64,000 nucleotides of DNA from Candidatus Gastranaerophilales bacterium (GTDB lineage: Bacteria > Cyanobacteriota > Vampirovibrionia > Gastranaerophilales > Gastranaerophilaceae), in the NCBI GenBank assembly GCA_947625495.1, contig CANQOQ010000011.1, positions 1 to 64,000 of the forward strand, in the 5' to 3' direction. Both the position numbers and the translations under genes were made by a program. Numbering within the stretch: position 1 is the stretch's first letter; each line of letters opens with the position of its first letter. The notes under the pieces are model-generated. The model did no database searches. It worked only from the letters and a program-made list of their open reading frames with translations, and was not told the origin of the DNA. Shown piece by piece: positions 57,455 to 64,000 of this stretch.

Positions 57455-58833
57455 ATTCTTATACCGTTTTTTAGTATTTTAAAAAAGTTAAAACCCGTCA
57501 GCTCAATTTTAGATTCGCTGGTTTTTAGTATTTCCTCAATGATTTTATTATTTTTATTTGTTTTAAAATTCAAATCAAACCCAAGTCTTAAAAGTGTCAA
57601 TGATTTTTGTTCAAAATCAGGTGATTTGGTAATATTTTTATATTTTGAGGTCAAGAATGCGGTTCTAAAAGGTGCAAATTTTTCACTTTGAACCAATTTG
57701 TCTATCTCATCCAATTGTTGTTTAGATAATTCATCAATATTTATATATACATTTTTATAAAAACTGTTATTATCAGCATTTTCTGTTATAAGATTTAAAT
57801 CCTTATATAGATTTTTATTTTTCAAATAGAAATCAATTTGAGAAGATTTTATTCTTTTTGCCCTGTTCATAAAAGCGATATTTGAATTTAGCGTAATATT
57901 ATATTGTTTTGCTTTATTTTCTGCATATTTTAGCATATTAAGAGTTCTGTTAATATATTTTTTATTTTCGCAGGTTTCGGAAGAGGAAACAGAGTGTTCT
58001 GCGTCAAATTGAACTTCCAAAATCCCCAAATTACTGCAATTTTTCAGCCACGAATCTATTTCACAGACTCTATCATTATAGCCTGTAAGCAGTATATATT
58101 TTAGAATAACAAAGTTTTTCAAACGGGAATGAGAAAGGTATATTTTCATATTTTTCATAACGATATCGAAAAATTTTGTACCTTTAATCTTTTCAAAAGT
58201 TTCTTTTGTACCGGAATCAACACTTGCGACGATAGCTGCGCTATTTACTTTTTCAAGAGCTTTACAAAGACTTTTTGACAGTTTTATTGCCGAGGTAGGA
58301 ACATATATTTCATCAACATTATTTTGAGAAAATAAATCTACGAGCCAATCAAATTCTTTAATCAAGGTAGGTTCTCCACCGACGAAGCGAAGAGAGCCGT
58401 CAAATTTAAGCAATTTTTTTTCAATAAGTTCTTCAATAACAGGTTTGATATCAAATTCTTGTTCTCTATCATGCCTTTCGGGGATTCTGCCTATCGAGCA
58501 GTAAATACATCTTGAATTACATTTCATAATATGGCCTGCAGTCAAGTGATTTATATAATCTTCATCATCCCAATTTTTTTCGGCAAGTTCAAAGCAGCCG
58601 TCACATTGCACGGGGTAAATTCCCTTTTTAGCATTTTCTCTTAACTTTCGTTTTTCTGAGAAAATATAGTCCCAATTTAATGCTTCTTTTTTTAAATCCT
58701 GATAGATATAAAGTCTGTCATGAAATTCCAAATGATCAGTATTACAGCAGTGACCTAAACATATCTGCTGAGTACCCGGGTCTTGATAAATATATATTCC
58801 GTGTTCTAATAACCTGCAGCTTTTATACTTCAT
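57448..58833 (-). CDS. Radical SAM protein, class A, with C-terminal extension
   Basis: A 461-residue protein: residues 1 to about 325 are class A (Cys6, Cys25, Cys29, Cys30, QCDGC at Cys77 and Cys80, CX3CX2C at Cys105, Cys109, Cys112 in CNSRCIYC, FVGGEPTLIKEF, SVDSGTKETFEKIKGTK). About 130 residues are added, mostly charged and helical, ending FNFFKILKNGIRIC, with no recognised domain. First gene of a unit with the two GT-C-like genes. TAATAT lies exactly six bases before the ATG, a leaderless arrangement. Confidence 0.86.
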   Translation of the reverse strand: MKYKSCRLLEHGIYIYQDPGTQQICLGHCCNTDHLEFHDRLYIYQDLKKEALNWDYIFSEKRKLRENAKKGIYPVQCDGCFELAEKNWDDEDYINHLTAGHIMKCNSRCIYCSIGRIPERHDREQEFDIKPVIEELIEKKLLKFDGSLRFVGGEPTLIKEFDWLVDLFSQNNVDEIYVPTSAIKLSKSLCKALEKVNSAAIVASVDSGTKETFEKIKGTKFFDIVMKNMKIYLSHSRLKNFVILKYILLTGYNDRVCEIDSWLKNCSNLGILEVQFDAEHSVSSSETCENKKYINRTLNMLKYAENKAKQYNITLNSNIAFMNRAKRIKSSQIDFYLKNKNLYKDLNLITENADNNSFYKNVYINIDELSKQQLDEIDKLVQSEKFAPFRTAFLTSKYKNITKSPDFEQKSLTLLRLGFDLNFKTNKNNKIIEEILKTSESKIELTGFNFFKILKNGIRIC

Positions 58834-58894
58834 AAATAAATATTAGCACTTAAAGATATTTCTTCCAAATTTTATAAATAGTTATATATCATGA

Positions 58895-58900
58895 TATAAT
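58895..58900 (+). promoter_or_regulatory. -10 element for the radical SAM pair at 58920-60927
   Basis: TATAAT at 58895-58900, then CTGATAGAGAGGTAAAAAT and the ATG. GAGAGGT serves as ribosome binding site. It lies in an 86-base divergent gap. Confidence 0.5.
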
Positions 58901-58919
58901 CTGATAGAGAGGTAAAAAT

Positions 58920-59930
58920 ATGGGAAAGATGTACAGATGCAGATATTTAGCGCATGGGCTTTATATACATTATGATTGTTTTCGGCATTGTCATCTTTCA
59001 ATTCATTCTCCGAAAGAGAGAGACAACAATTATATAATTCCATACACAGGTCCAAAAGACAGAGTTGACTGGGAAAGAGTATTTAAGATTAAGAATAAGC
59101 TTGTAAAAGAGATGAGGGAAGGTAATATTCCTGCATTTTGTCAAGGTTGTCATTGGATAGAGGAGTTTGATGAAAGTTCATCGGAGCAGTTTAATTCTGA
59201 CATGGATAATTATCTTGATATGTTGTGGATAGGTCATTCTAACGAGTGTAATGCCAATTGCATTTATTGTTTTTCATATCAGCAAATACATGAGCACAAA
59301 ACGATAAAGGGATATGATATATTTCCTTTGTTCAAAGAGCTTTTAGAGAAGAAGATATATAATATAGAGAAGAATCCTGATGCACATATTTCATTTGCCA
59401 TGGGTGAGCCTACTATATTAAAGAAATTTGACGATATTATCAAAATTTTTGAGAAATACGGCAATAAGTTTTTTGCGCTTTATACAAACGGAATCCATTA
59501 CAGTAAGATGACGCAGAAAGTTTTAGAGAATCCGGATGTTGAAATAAAAGTAGTCATTTCGCTGGATGCCGGTACTAAAGAGGTATTTAAGGAAGTAAAA
59601 AAAGTTGATAAATTTAAGGATGTATGTAATAACATCAAGAAATACGCACAAGCAGCAAAGAAGGCAAATCCTGTTGATTTAGGGGTAAAATACATTATCA
59701 TTCCGAATATCAATGATACAAAGGAAGAAATAGACAAGTGGTTTGATTTATGTGTAAATAAGCTTGGGGTCAAATATTTAATAGCGGATGTTGAGGAGAA
59801 GTGGTTTGTAAGGCAGAATGGGGAGGTTCCCGAATATGTAAAAGAGCTTCTCAGATACATTAGAGAGCGCTCAATTGATGCGGGGATTGAGTTTGAGTTT
59901 TATGACAGAGCTTTAGTATTAAATCTGTAA
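58920..59930 (+). CDS. Radical SAM protein, class A
   Basis: A 336-residue protein. Cys7, Cys20, Cys24 and FCQGC (Cys74, Cys77) precede CX3CX2C at Cys110, Cys114, Cys117 (CNANCIYC). The GGEP motif reads FAMGEPTILKKF, with the first Gly changed to Met. SLDAGTKEVFKEVKKVDKF and KYIIIPNINDTKEEI follow. Codon use is richer in AAG and GAG than in neighbours up to 57454, a sign of different origin or expression. Seven bases separate it from the next radical SAM gene. Confidence 0.86.
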   Translation: MGKMYRCRYLAHGLYIHYDCFRHCHLSIHSPKERDNNYIIPYTGPKDRVDWERVFKIKNKLVKEMREGNIPAFCQGCHWIEEFDESSSEQFNSDMDNYLDMLWIGHSNECNANCIYCFSYQQIHEHKTIKGYDIFPLFKELLEKKIYNIEKNPDAHISFAMGEPTILKKFDDIIKIFEKYGNKFFALYTNGIHYSKMTQKVLENPDVEIKVVISLDAGTKEVFKEVKKVDKFKDVCNNIKKYAQAAKKANPVDLGVKYIIIPNINDTKEEIDKWFDLCVNKLGVKYLIADVEEKWFVRQNGEVPEYVKELLRYIRERSIDAGIEFEFYDRALVLNL

Positions 59931-59937
59931 GGGAAAA

Positions 59938-60927
59938 ATGGGCAAGGAATATTTTTGTGACGAATTAAATAATGTATTATCCTGTTTTCATGACAGGATA
60001 ATGTCGTGTTGCAGCGGGCAGATAGGGCCTGTATATTATGAAAAATACAGGGGGCAGAAAATAGACTGGGATGCTTTCAGGAAAGTAAAAGAGGATGCAT
60101 TTAGTCTGTTAACTGAAGAAAATATAGATAAATCGCCTTGCAAGGGTTGTTTTTTTCTGAGGGAAAGAAGGCAGAGTGACAAAGTAAGTCCTAATTTTAA
60201 TATGCTGAACATAAGCCACTGGACACAATGTAACTGCGGATGTATATATTGTGCAAGGATGCTTGATTCTAAGGGCAGAATTGACTTAAAGCCAATGAAA
60301 AGCGAATATTATGACATGCTGCCTTTATTAAAGGAATTATACAGGGAGAATCTGTTAGACAGGGAAAATTTAACCGTATGTATTCAAGGTGGAGATATTT
60401 CCGTTTTAAAAGAGTTTGAACCGATGGTTAAAGAATTTTTAAAGCAAGGTGTAAAAAGATTTAATATATTATCAAATAACATTGTATATCAGCCGATAAT
60501 AAAGAAGCTTTTGAACAGGAATCTTGTTGATTATACAACTTCGCTGGATTGTGCAACGAGGGAAATTTATTATAAATTAAAGAGGGTTGATAAATTCAGG
60601 GAGTCGGTTAATAATTTAAGGAAATATGCAAAAGCTAAGTTTGGCGGATGTGTTACCGTTAAATATATAGTTATAGAGCATATCAACGATAATGTTGAAG
60701 AGGTAAAGAAGTTTGTAAATTTAATGGCGGATATCGGGATAAAGAGAATAGAGTTTATGATAGACAATAAATATGTACTCTTTACTGATTTAGAAAAGAC
60801 GCCTATACCAAAGCATTACAAGGAATTATATTTAACATTTAAGCATCTTTGCGAAGAAAAAGGGATAATACTTCAAGTTTGGGATAAGACGAAATATATT
60901 TTGGATAAATATGTTTTAGCCGTTTAA
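59938..60927 (+). CDS. Radical SAM protein, class A' (QGG[ND] variant)
   Basis: A 329-residue protein. Cys7, Cys16, Cys24, Cys25 and PCKGC (Cys68, Cys71) precede CX3CX2C at Cys98, Cys102, Cys105 (CNCGCIYC). The GGEP position is CIQGGDISVLKEFEP: the Glu is Asp here, Asn in the two genes at 44862 and 45880. SLDCATREIYYKLKRVDKF lacks the usual Gly after the Cys. KYIVIEHINDNVEEV follows. Codon use resembles the preceding gene. It overlaps the convergent gmd gene by 12 bases. Confidence 0.86.
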   Translation: MGKEYFCDELNNVLSCFHDRIMSCCSGQIGPVYYEKYRGQKIDWDAFRKVKEDAFSLLTEENIDKSPCKGCFFLRERRQSDKVSPNFNMLNISHWTQCNCGCIYCARMLDSKGRIDLKPMKSEYYDMLPLLKELYRENLLDRENLTVCIQGGDISVLKEFEPMVKEFLKQGVKRFNILSNNIVYQPIIKKLLNRNLVDYTTSLDCATREIYYKLKRVDKFRESVNNLRKYAKAKFGGCVTVKYIVIEHINDNVEEVKKFVNLMADIGIKRIEFMIDNKYVLFTDLEKTPIPKHYKELYLTFKHLCEEKGIILQVWDKTKYILDKYVLAV

Positions 60928-61941
60928 TTTTTCTTCAATCAGGTCTTGATTAACCATTTCTTTAATAATGTCATCGATTGAGTATTCTGTATGCCAGCCG
61001 AGGAGTTTTTGTGCTTTTGAGAAATCACCTATAGGATTCATTTTTTCAAGCGGGCGGGTGAACATAGGGTCAATATCAATAATGAGTTTACCCGTTTTAG
61101 CATCAAAAGCCTTTTCTTCTGTGCCTTCACCTTTAAAGACGAGGTCAATATCAAGTTCTTTAAAGGTTTTTTTGCAAAAGTCTCTAAGGCTGGTAGTTTT
61201 ACCGGTAGCGAAGACAAAATCTTGTGCTTGGGGGTACTGCATAGCGAGGTACATACCTCTTACGACATCTTTAGCGTGTCCCCAATCTCTTTTAACTGAG
61301 AGGTTGCCTAAAGAGAGTTTTTCCTGTTTTCCGAGTTTAATTCTAACGGCAGCTTTAGTAATTTTTCTTGTAACAAAAACGGCAGGGCGTCTTTTCGACT
61401 CATGTGCGAAAGCTATTCCGTTTACAATAAACATACCGTGCTGTCTCATACACTTTGCGAGAAGAAAGGCATAAGCTTTAGCGCAGGCATAAGGATTTAT
61501 GGGCTGCACCAGAGTATTTTCATTAAGTACTTCATCATCAACATTACCGAATATGTCAGAAGTAAGTGCCTGATATATTTTAACTTTTTGCCCCAAATCA
61601 AGAGCATTAACGGCATTTATCAAGCGTAAAAAGCCGACAGCGTTAACGTTTGTAGTATATTCCGAGAAATTAGAAGACAATCCGACGTGTGACTGTGCTG
61701 CGAGGTTATAGATTTCATCGGGGTTTGATGTTTTTACTGCTTTAAATATGCTTGCTTCATCTGTCATGTCGCCATAGAGTATATGCAGATTTTTATTGTT
61801 TAAAAGATGTTCAATTCTGTATTTATTGTTAACTGAGGACATTCTGACAAGCCCGTATACTTCATAATCTTTATCAAGTAACAGTTCAGCGAGGTAGCTT
61901 CCGTCTTGTCCCGTGATTCCGGTAATTAGTGCTTTTTTCAT
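60916..61941 (-). CDS. gmd: GDP-mannose 4,6-dehydratase-like SDR enzyme
   Basis: A 341-residue extended short-chain dehydrogenase. The NAD(P) motif is ITGITGQDGSYLAELL; AAQSHVG and the YACAKAYAF (Tyr-x-x-x-Lys) motif are the active site; AFAHESKRRPAVFVTRKITKAA is characteristic of GDP-mannose dehydratases. It would convert GDP-mannose (from manC) to GDP-4-keto-6-deoxymannose. SDIFGNVDDEVLNE replaces the usual SELYG, so a related hexose-nucleotide dehydratase is possible. Its ATG overlaps the stop of the upstream radical SAM gene by four bases (ATGA), so the two are translationally coupled. Confidence 0.88.
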   Translation of the reverse strand: MKKALITGITGQDGSYLAELLLDKDYEVYGLVRMSSVNNKYRIEHLLNNKNLHILYGDMTDEASIFKAVKTSNPDEIYNLAAQSHVGLSSNFSEYTTNVNAVGFLRLINAVNALDLGQKVKIYQALTSDIFGNVDDEVLNENTLVQPINPYACAKAYAFLLAKCMRQHGMFIVNGIAFAHESKRRPAVFVTRKITKAAVRIKLGKQEKLSLGNLSVKRDWGHAKDVVRGMYLAMQYPQAQDFVFATGKTTSLRDFCKKTFKELDIDLVFKGEGTEEKAFDAKTGKLIIDIDPMFTRPLEKMNPIGDFSKAQKLLGWHTEYSIDDIIKEMVNQDLIEEKLNG

Positions 61942-62954
61942 GACATTTTTTTCCCCAGTTTTGTGTATACATAGCCAATATTTGGGAAGAAAACATATTC
62001 AAGTTTATTTTTCAATGCTTCAGACTTAAAGAATTCAGCGAGTTGATATAAATTATTTAACAAATTTTCTTCATAATTCATTTCATTTAGAAGCTGGTTA
62101 TAGACGTTAACGGCGACGTGTGTAGCGCCATTTTTCTTTGATTGTTTAATAAATTCTGCTATTTCTTTTTTTGAGTCATTAACATTCGGCACTATTACAT
62201 ATTTTGTGCATAATTTTTTTGAATATTCTTTAGTTTTAGCTTTTGAGTATTTTTTAAAATTATGCCAAACTTTATCAAAAGATTTAACTCTTTTAACTTT
62301 TTCGTGCATTTTTTTTGAACCTGCATCTATTGATATCATAAGGCTTATTGCGTTTTGTTTTATACCTTTTGCAATGAGGTCGGAATATTGAATATTATTT
62401 GTATGAATAATAATATTGTTAAAATTATTTTCGAGTAAGAAATCAATAATTTGGTTAAATTTAGGGTACAAAGTAGGTTCACCGCCTGCGAAATCTATTT
62501 TTGCATTTTTATCCAAGATATTGCGGTCAGTCATATCTTTAAGGATTTTAATCATATCATAGGGTTCAACGAATTTTTTATAATCCTGATGATATCTTGG
62601 CGAGTTTGGATTTAAGGGTTCAACATGACCAAGGCAGTATATACAATTTGAGTTACAAATCTGCCACGGTGAAAGCAGTATATATTTAATTTTTCTGTCA
62701 TATTTATAATCGGATTCAATAATTTGCGGACAATTGAAACATTCTTTTCTCGGATTACCATTTTTAATATTTTCAATTTCTTTATCACGTTCAATAAAGA
62801 ATTTATCCCAATCAATATTTTGCCCGTCAAAGACTTCATCGGGAATTTTAGGCCAGCCAAGACCGTTTGAAGCATTAGTCAGTGTACAATAGGTAATACC
62901 TATTGAATATACGTTAAAACAAACAGATGTACAATAACTTTCGCAAATTTTCAC
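61938..62954 (-). CDS. Radical SAM protein, class A
   Basis: A 338-residue protein. Cys4, Cys8, Cys12, Cys23 and ECFNC (Cys72, Cys75) precede CX3CX2C at Cys100, Cys104, Cys107 (CNSNCIYC). DFAGGEPTLYPKF, SIDAGSKKMHEKVKRVKSF and KYVIVPNVNDSKKEI follow. It is four bases downstream of a small gene and overlaps gmd, giving an unknown-radical SAM-gmd unit. This is the clearest operon link between the radical SAM set and nucleotide-sugar chemistry in the window. Confidence 0.87.
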   Translation of the reverse strand: MKICESYCTSVCFNVYSIGITYCTLTNASNGLGWPKIPDEVFDGQNIDWDKFFIERDKEIENIKNGNPRKECFNCPQIIESDYKYDRKIKYILLSPWQICNSNCIYCLGHVEPLNPNSPRYHQDYKKFVEPYDMIKILKDMTDRNILDKNAKIDFAGGEPTLYPKFNQIIDFLLENNFNNIIIHTNNIQYSDLIAKGIKQNAISLMISIDAGSKKMHEKVKRVKSFDKVWHNFKKYSKAKTKEYSKKLCTKYVIVPNVNDSKKEIAEFIKQSKKNGATHVAVNVYNQLLNEMNYEENLLNNLYQLAEFFKSEALKNKLEYVFFPNIGYVYTKLGKKMS

Positions 62955-62957
62955 TGT

Positions 62958-63161
62958 TTATTCACTTTCAGCAACAACCGTAACAATTTGATTACCGTAG
63001 CTGTCGACGTGTCCGTCGGTTTTTTCGATAATATATCTTAAACCCTCTTTACCTTCAACTGCTTTTTGAGCGACTTCGAGAGCTTTTTCGAATTTGGAGT
63101 ATTCCCCTATTTGTTTTCTTGAAAACTCTGAATAATCTTTTTCGGTTATAACGTGAAACAT
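62958..63161 (-). CDS. Small hypothetical protein, 67 residues
   Basis: A 67-residue acidic protein of alpha/beta type with no recognised domain, starting MFHVITEKDYSEFSRKQIGE and ending IVTVVAESE. AAAAGGAGAATTTT is the ribosome binding site. It is first in the minus-strand unit with the radical SAM gene and gmd. It has no leader-core pattern, no repeated Cys and no Gly-Gly cleavage site, so it does not look like a RiPP precursor. Confidence 0.65.
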   Translation of the reverse strand: MFHVITEKDYSEFSRKQIGEYSKFEKALEVAQKAVEGKEGLRYIIEKTDGHVDSYGNQIVTVVAESE

Positions 63162-63195
63162 AAAATTCTCCTTTTAGTAATATGATACTACATAA

Positions 63196-63230
63196 AAAAG
63201 CTGTATGTAAATTAATACATACAGCTTTTA
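63196..63230 (-). terminator. Intrinsic terminator of the outer-membrane protein gene
   Basis: Inverted repeat around GCTGTATGTA (63200-63209) and TACATACAGC (63216-63225) with a six-base loop and a T-run on the minus strand (complement of 63194-63199). It ends the gene finishing at 63244 and lies 34 bases before the next minus-strand ATG. Confidence 0.88.
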
Positions 63231-63243
63231 TTTTATATTTTAA

Positions 63244-64000
63244 CTATTTCTTTTTGAATAGTTTTATGAATTTAATGTAAGTGTTGTGAGTACCGTCTGA
63301 AATAGTGTTAACGGCATTTGAAATTCCTCTGCCCGTAGCTTTAGCGCCTGTAGCTATGGCGTTGCCTGTTGCCTTGGAAGCGGTAACGATTCCTCTGCCT
63401 GTAGCTTTAGCACCAGTAGCTATTGCGTTACCTGTTGCTTTTGAAGCGGTAACAATTCCGTCGCCCGTAGCTTTAGCACCAGTTGCTATTGCATTTCCTG
63501 TTGCTTTGGAAGCGGTAACAATTCCGTCACCTGTAGCTTTAGCGCCAGTAGCTATTGCGTTACCTGTTGCTTTTGAAGCGGTAACGATTCCGTCGCCCGT
63601 AGCTTTAGCGCCTGTAGCTATTGCGTTACCTGTTGCTTTGGAGGCAGTGACTATTCCGTCGCCCGTAGCTTTAGCGCCAGTTGCTATTGCATTTCCTGTT
63701 GCTTTGGAAGCGGTAACAATTCCGTCGCCTGTAGCTTTAGCGCCTGTTGCAATTGCATTTCCTGTTGCTTTGGAGGCGGTAACAATTCCGTCGCCTGTAG
63801 CTTTAGCACCTTTTGCTATTCCTCTGCCTGCTGCTTTTGTTCCGTTCTTTACATTTGCAACTGTATCATTTAAGTCAAACAGATAATTTATACCTGCCTG
63901 AAATCCGATACCGTTTATACCTGCATTACGTACATTAACTTGTCCGTAGGCAGCAAGTCTATCGTTCCAAACTTTTGTACCGCCTATTCCGTATTGCAGA
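63244..64000 (-). CDS. Outer-membrane beta-barrel protein with C-terminal 11-residue repeats (partial)
   Basis: The C-terminal 252 codons of a minus-strand gene that continues beyond the right edge. The first visible part (IGGTKVWNDRLAAYG, NGIGFQAGINYLFD) has the alternating strand pattern and terminal aromatic of an outer-membrane or autotransporter-type barrel. After it come sixteen tandem 11-residue units of the form G-[DNR]-[GA]-I-[VA]-x-[AG]-[AS]-K-A-T, then a basic tail (YIKFIKLFKKK). The barrel is therefore not at the very C-terminus, which is unusual. The plus-strand frame across the repeats is a shadow. Family assignment of the barrel is tentative. Confidence 0.75.
   Translation of the reverse strand, partial: LQYGIGGTKVWNDRLAAYGQVNVRNAGINGIGFQAGINYLFDLNDTVANVKNGTKAAGRGIAKGAKATGDGIVTASKATGNAIATGAKATGDGIVTASKATGNAIATGAKATGDGIVTASKATGNAIATGAKATGDGIVTASKATGNAIATGAKATGDGIVTASKATGNAIATGAKATGDGIVTASKATGNAIATGAKATGRGIVTASKATGNAIATGAKATGRGISNAVNTISDGTHNTYIKFIKLFKKK
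63301..63828 (-). repeat. Sixteen tandem 33-bp units (eight 66-bp pairs) coding an 11-residue motif
   Basis: 528 bases of in-frame tandem repeats. Read on the minus strand the protein alternates GDGIVTASKAT with GNAIATGAKAT, giving a 66-bp DNA period and a 33-bp half period; end units are degenerate (GRGIAKGAKAT, GRGISNAVNTI). Third-base differences between copies show that they are not freshly made. Non-interspersed and coding, so not a CRISPR. Confidence 0.92.

Noticed and set aside
43913-62954. RiPP gene cluster with precursor peptides for the radical SAM/SPASM-like enzymes
   Set aside because: The gaps between genes are too small for precursors apart from the 67-residue protein at 62958, which has no leader-core layout, Cys/Gly-rich core or processing site; no peptidase or ABC exporter of RiPP type is present.
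63301-63828. Possible CRISPR array (regular repeats of 66 bp)
   Set aside because: The repeats are contiguous, in frame and coding; no unique spacers and no cas genes.
63305-63886. Long plus-strand open frame of Val-Ala-Pro repeats
   Set aside because: It is the antisense shadow of the repeat part of the minus-strand outer-membrane protein, which has a coherent barrel-repeat-tail translation, a stop at 63244 and its own terminator; the plus frame has no ribosome binding site.

Overview
The window is AT-rich, gene-dense bacterial chromosome with no phage, insertion sequence, integrase or CRISPR array visible. Genes for CMP-Kdo synthesis (kdsB), an outer-membrane beta-barrel protein, AccA/AccD carboxyltransferase, a DapL-type LL-diaminopimelate aminotransferase, FolE2 and a GDP-mannose pathway point to a diderm (LPS-bearing) organism. 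The mix is compatible with a gut Vampirovibrionia/Gastranaerophilales-like (non-photosynthetic Cyanobacteriota) genome; that assignment is inference and needs a marker-gene search.

Layout. 1-9271: miaB start, parvulin, Xaa-Pro aminopeptidase, rRNA methyltransferase, argS, accD-accA-prmA-kdsB and a short CDF transporter. 9272-10754 (minus): two unknown small proteins around a membrane-anchored SGNH protein. 10865-15541: dapB, then ilvC divergent from ilvB-ilvN, then an exported parvulin. 15525-17752 (minus): formyltransferase, endonuclease IV, phosphopantetheinyl transferase. 17849-26794 (plus): a tightly overlapping run serS-tmk-small repeat protein-folE2-dapL-hisH-glycosyltransferase-radical SAM-radical SAM/MATE fusion. 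26848-31296: pyrH-frr-cdsA-rnc-rpe-nagA. 31293-39169: HTH/coiled-coil protein, manC, ftsH, uvrB, TPR protein. 39222: tRNA-Ala(TGC).

39352-62954 is the notable part: a surface-glycan-like island with a polyprenyl-P-mannose-synthase-like enzyme, DegT aminotransferase, cupin, B12-type radical SAM, GT2, two tandem GT-C-like membrane proteins, a GDP-mannose 4,6-dehydratase, a membrane-anchored SGNH protein lacking its serine, and thirteen radical SAM paralogues in alternating orientation. With the two at 23479-26794 there are fifteen related radical SAM proteins, most carrying an N-terminal Cys-rich (SPASM-like) region before the CX3CX2C motif. They fall into three sequence classes. One is fused to a full-length MATE-type transporter; another is translationally coupled to gmd. 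No RiPP precursor gene is evident, so I infer that the family modifies a cell-surface glycan, or a lipid or peptide linked to one. The window closes with an outer-membrane protein carrying sixteen 11-residue repeats.

Architecture. Genes are packed so tightly that nine of twelve convergent gene pairs overlap at their 3' ends; only dapB/ilvC is separated by a hairpin terminator. Several genes have a TATAAT-like box exactly 6 nt before the ATG, suggesting leaderless transcripts, including a symmetric -10 box shared by two divergent radical SAM genes at 45864-45873. No gene-free stretch exceeds 300 bases.
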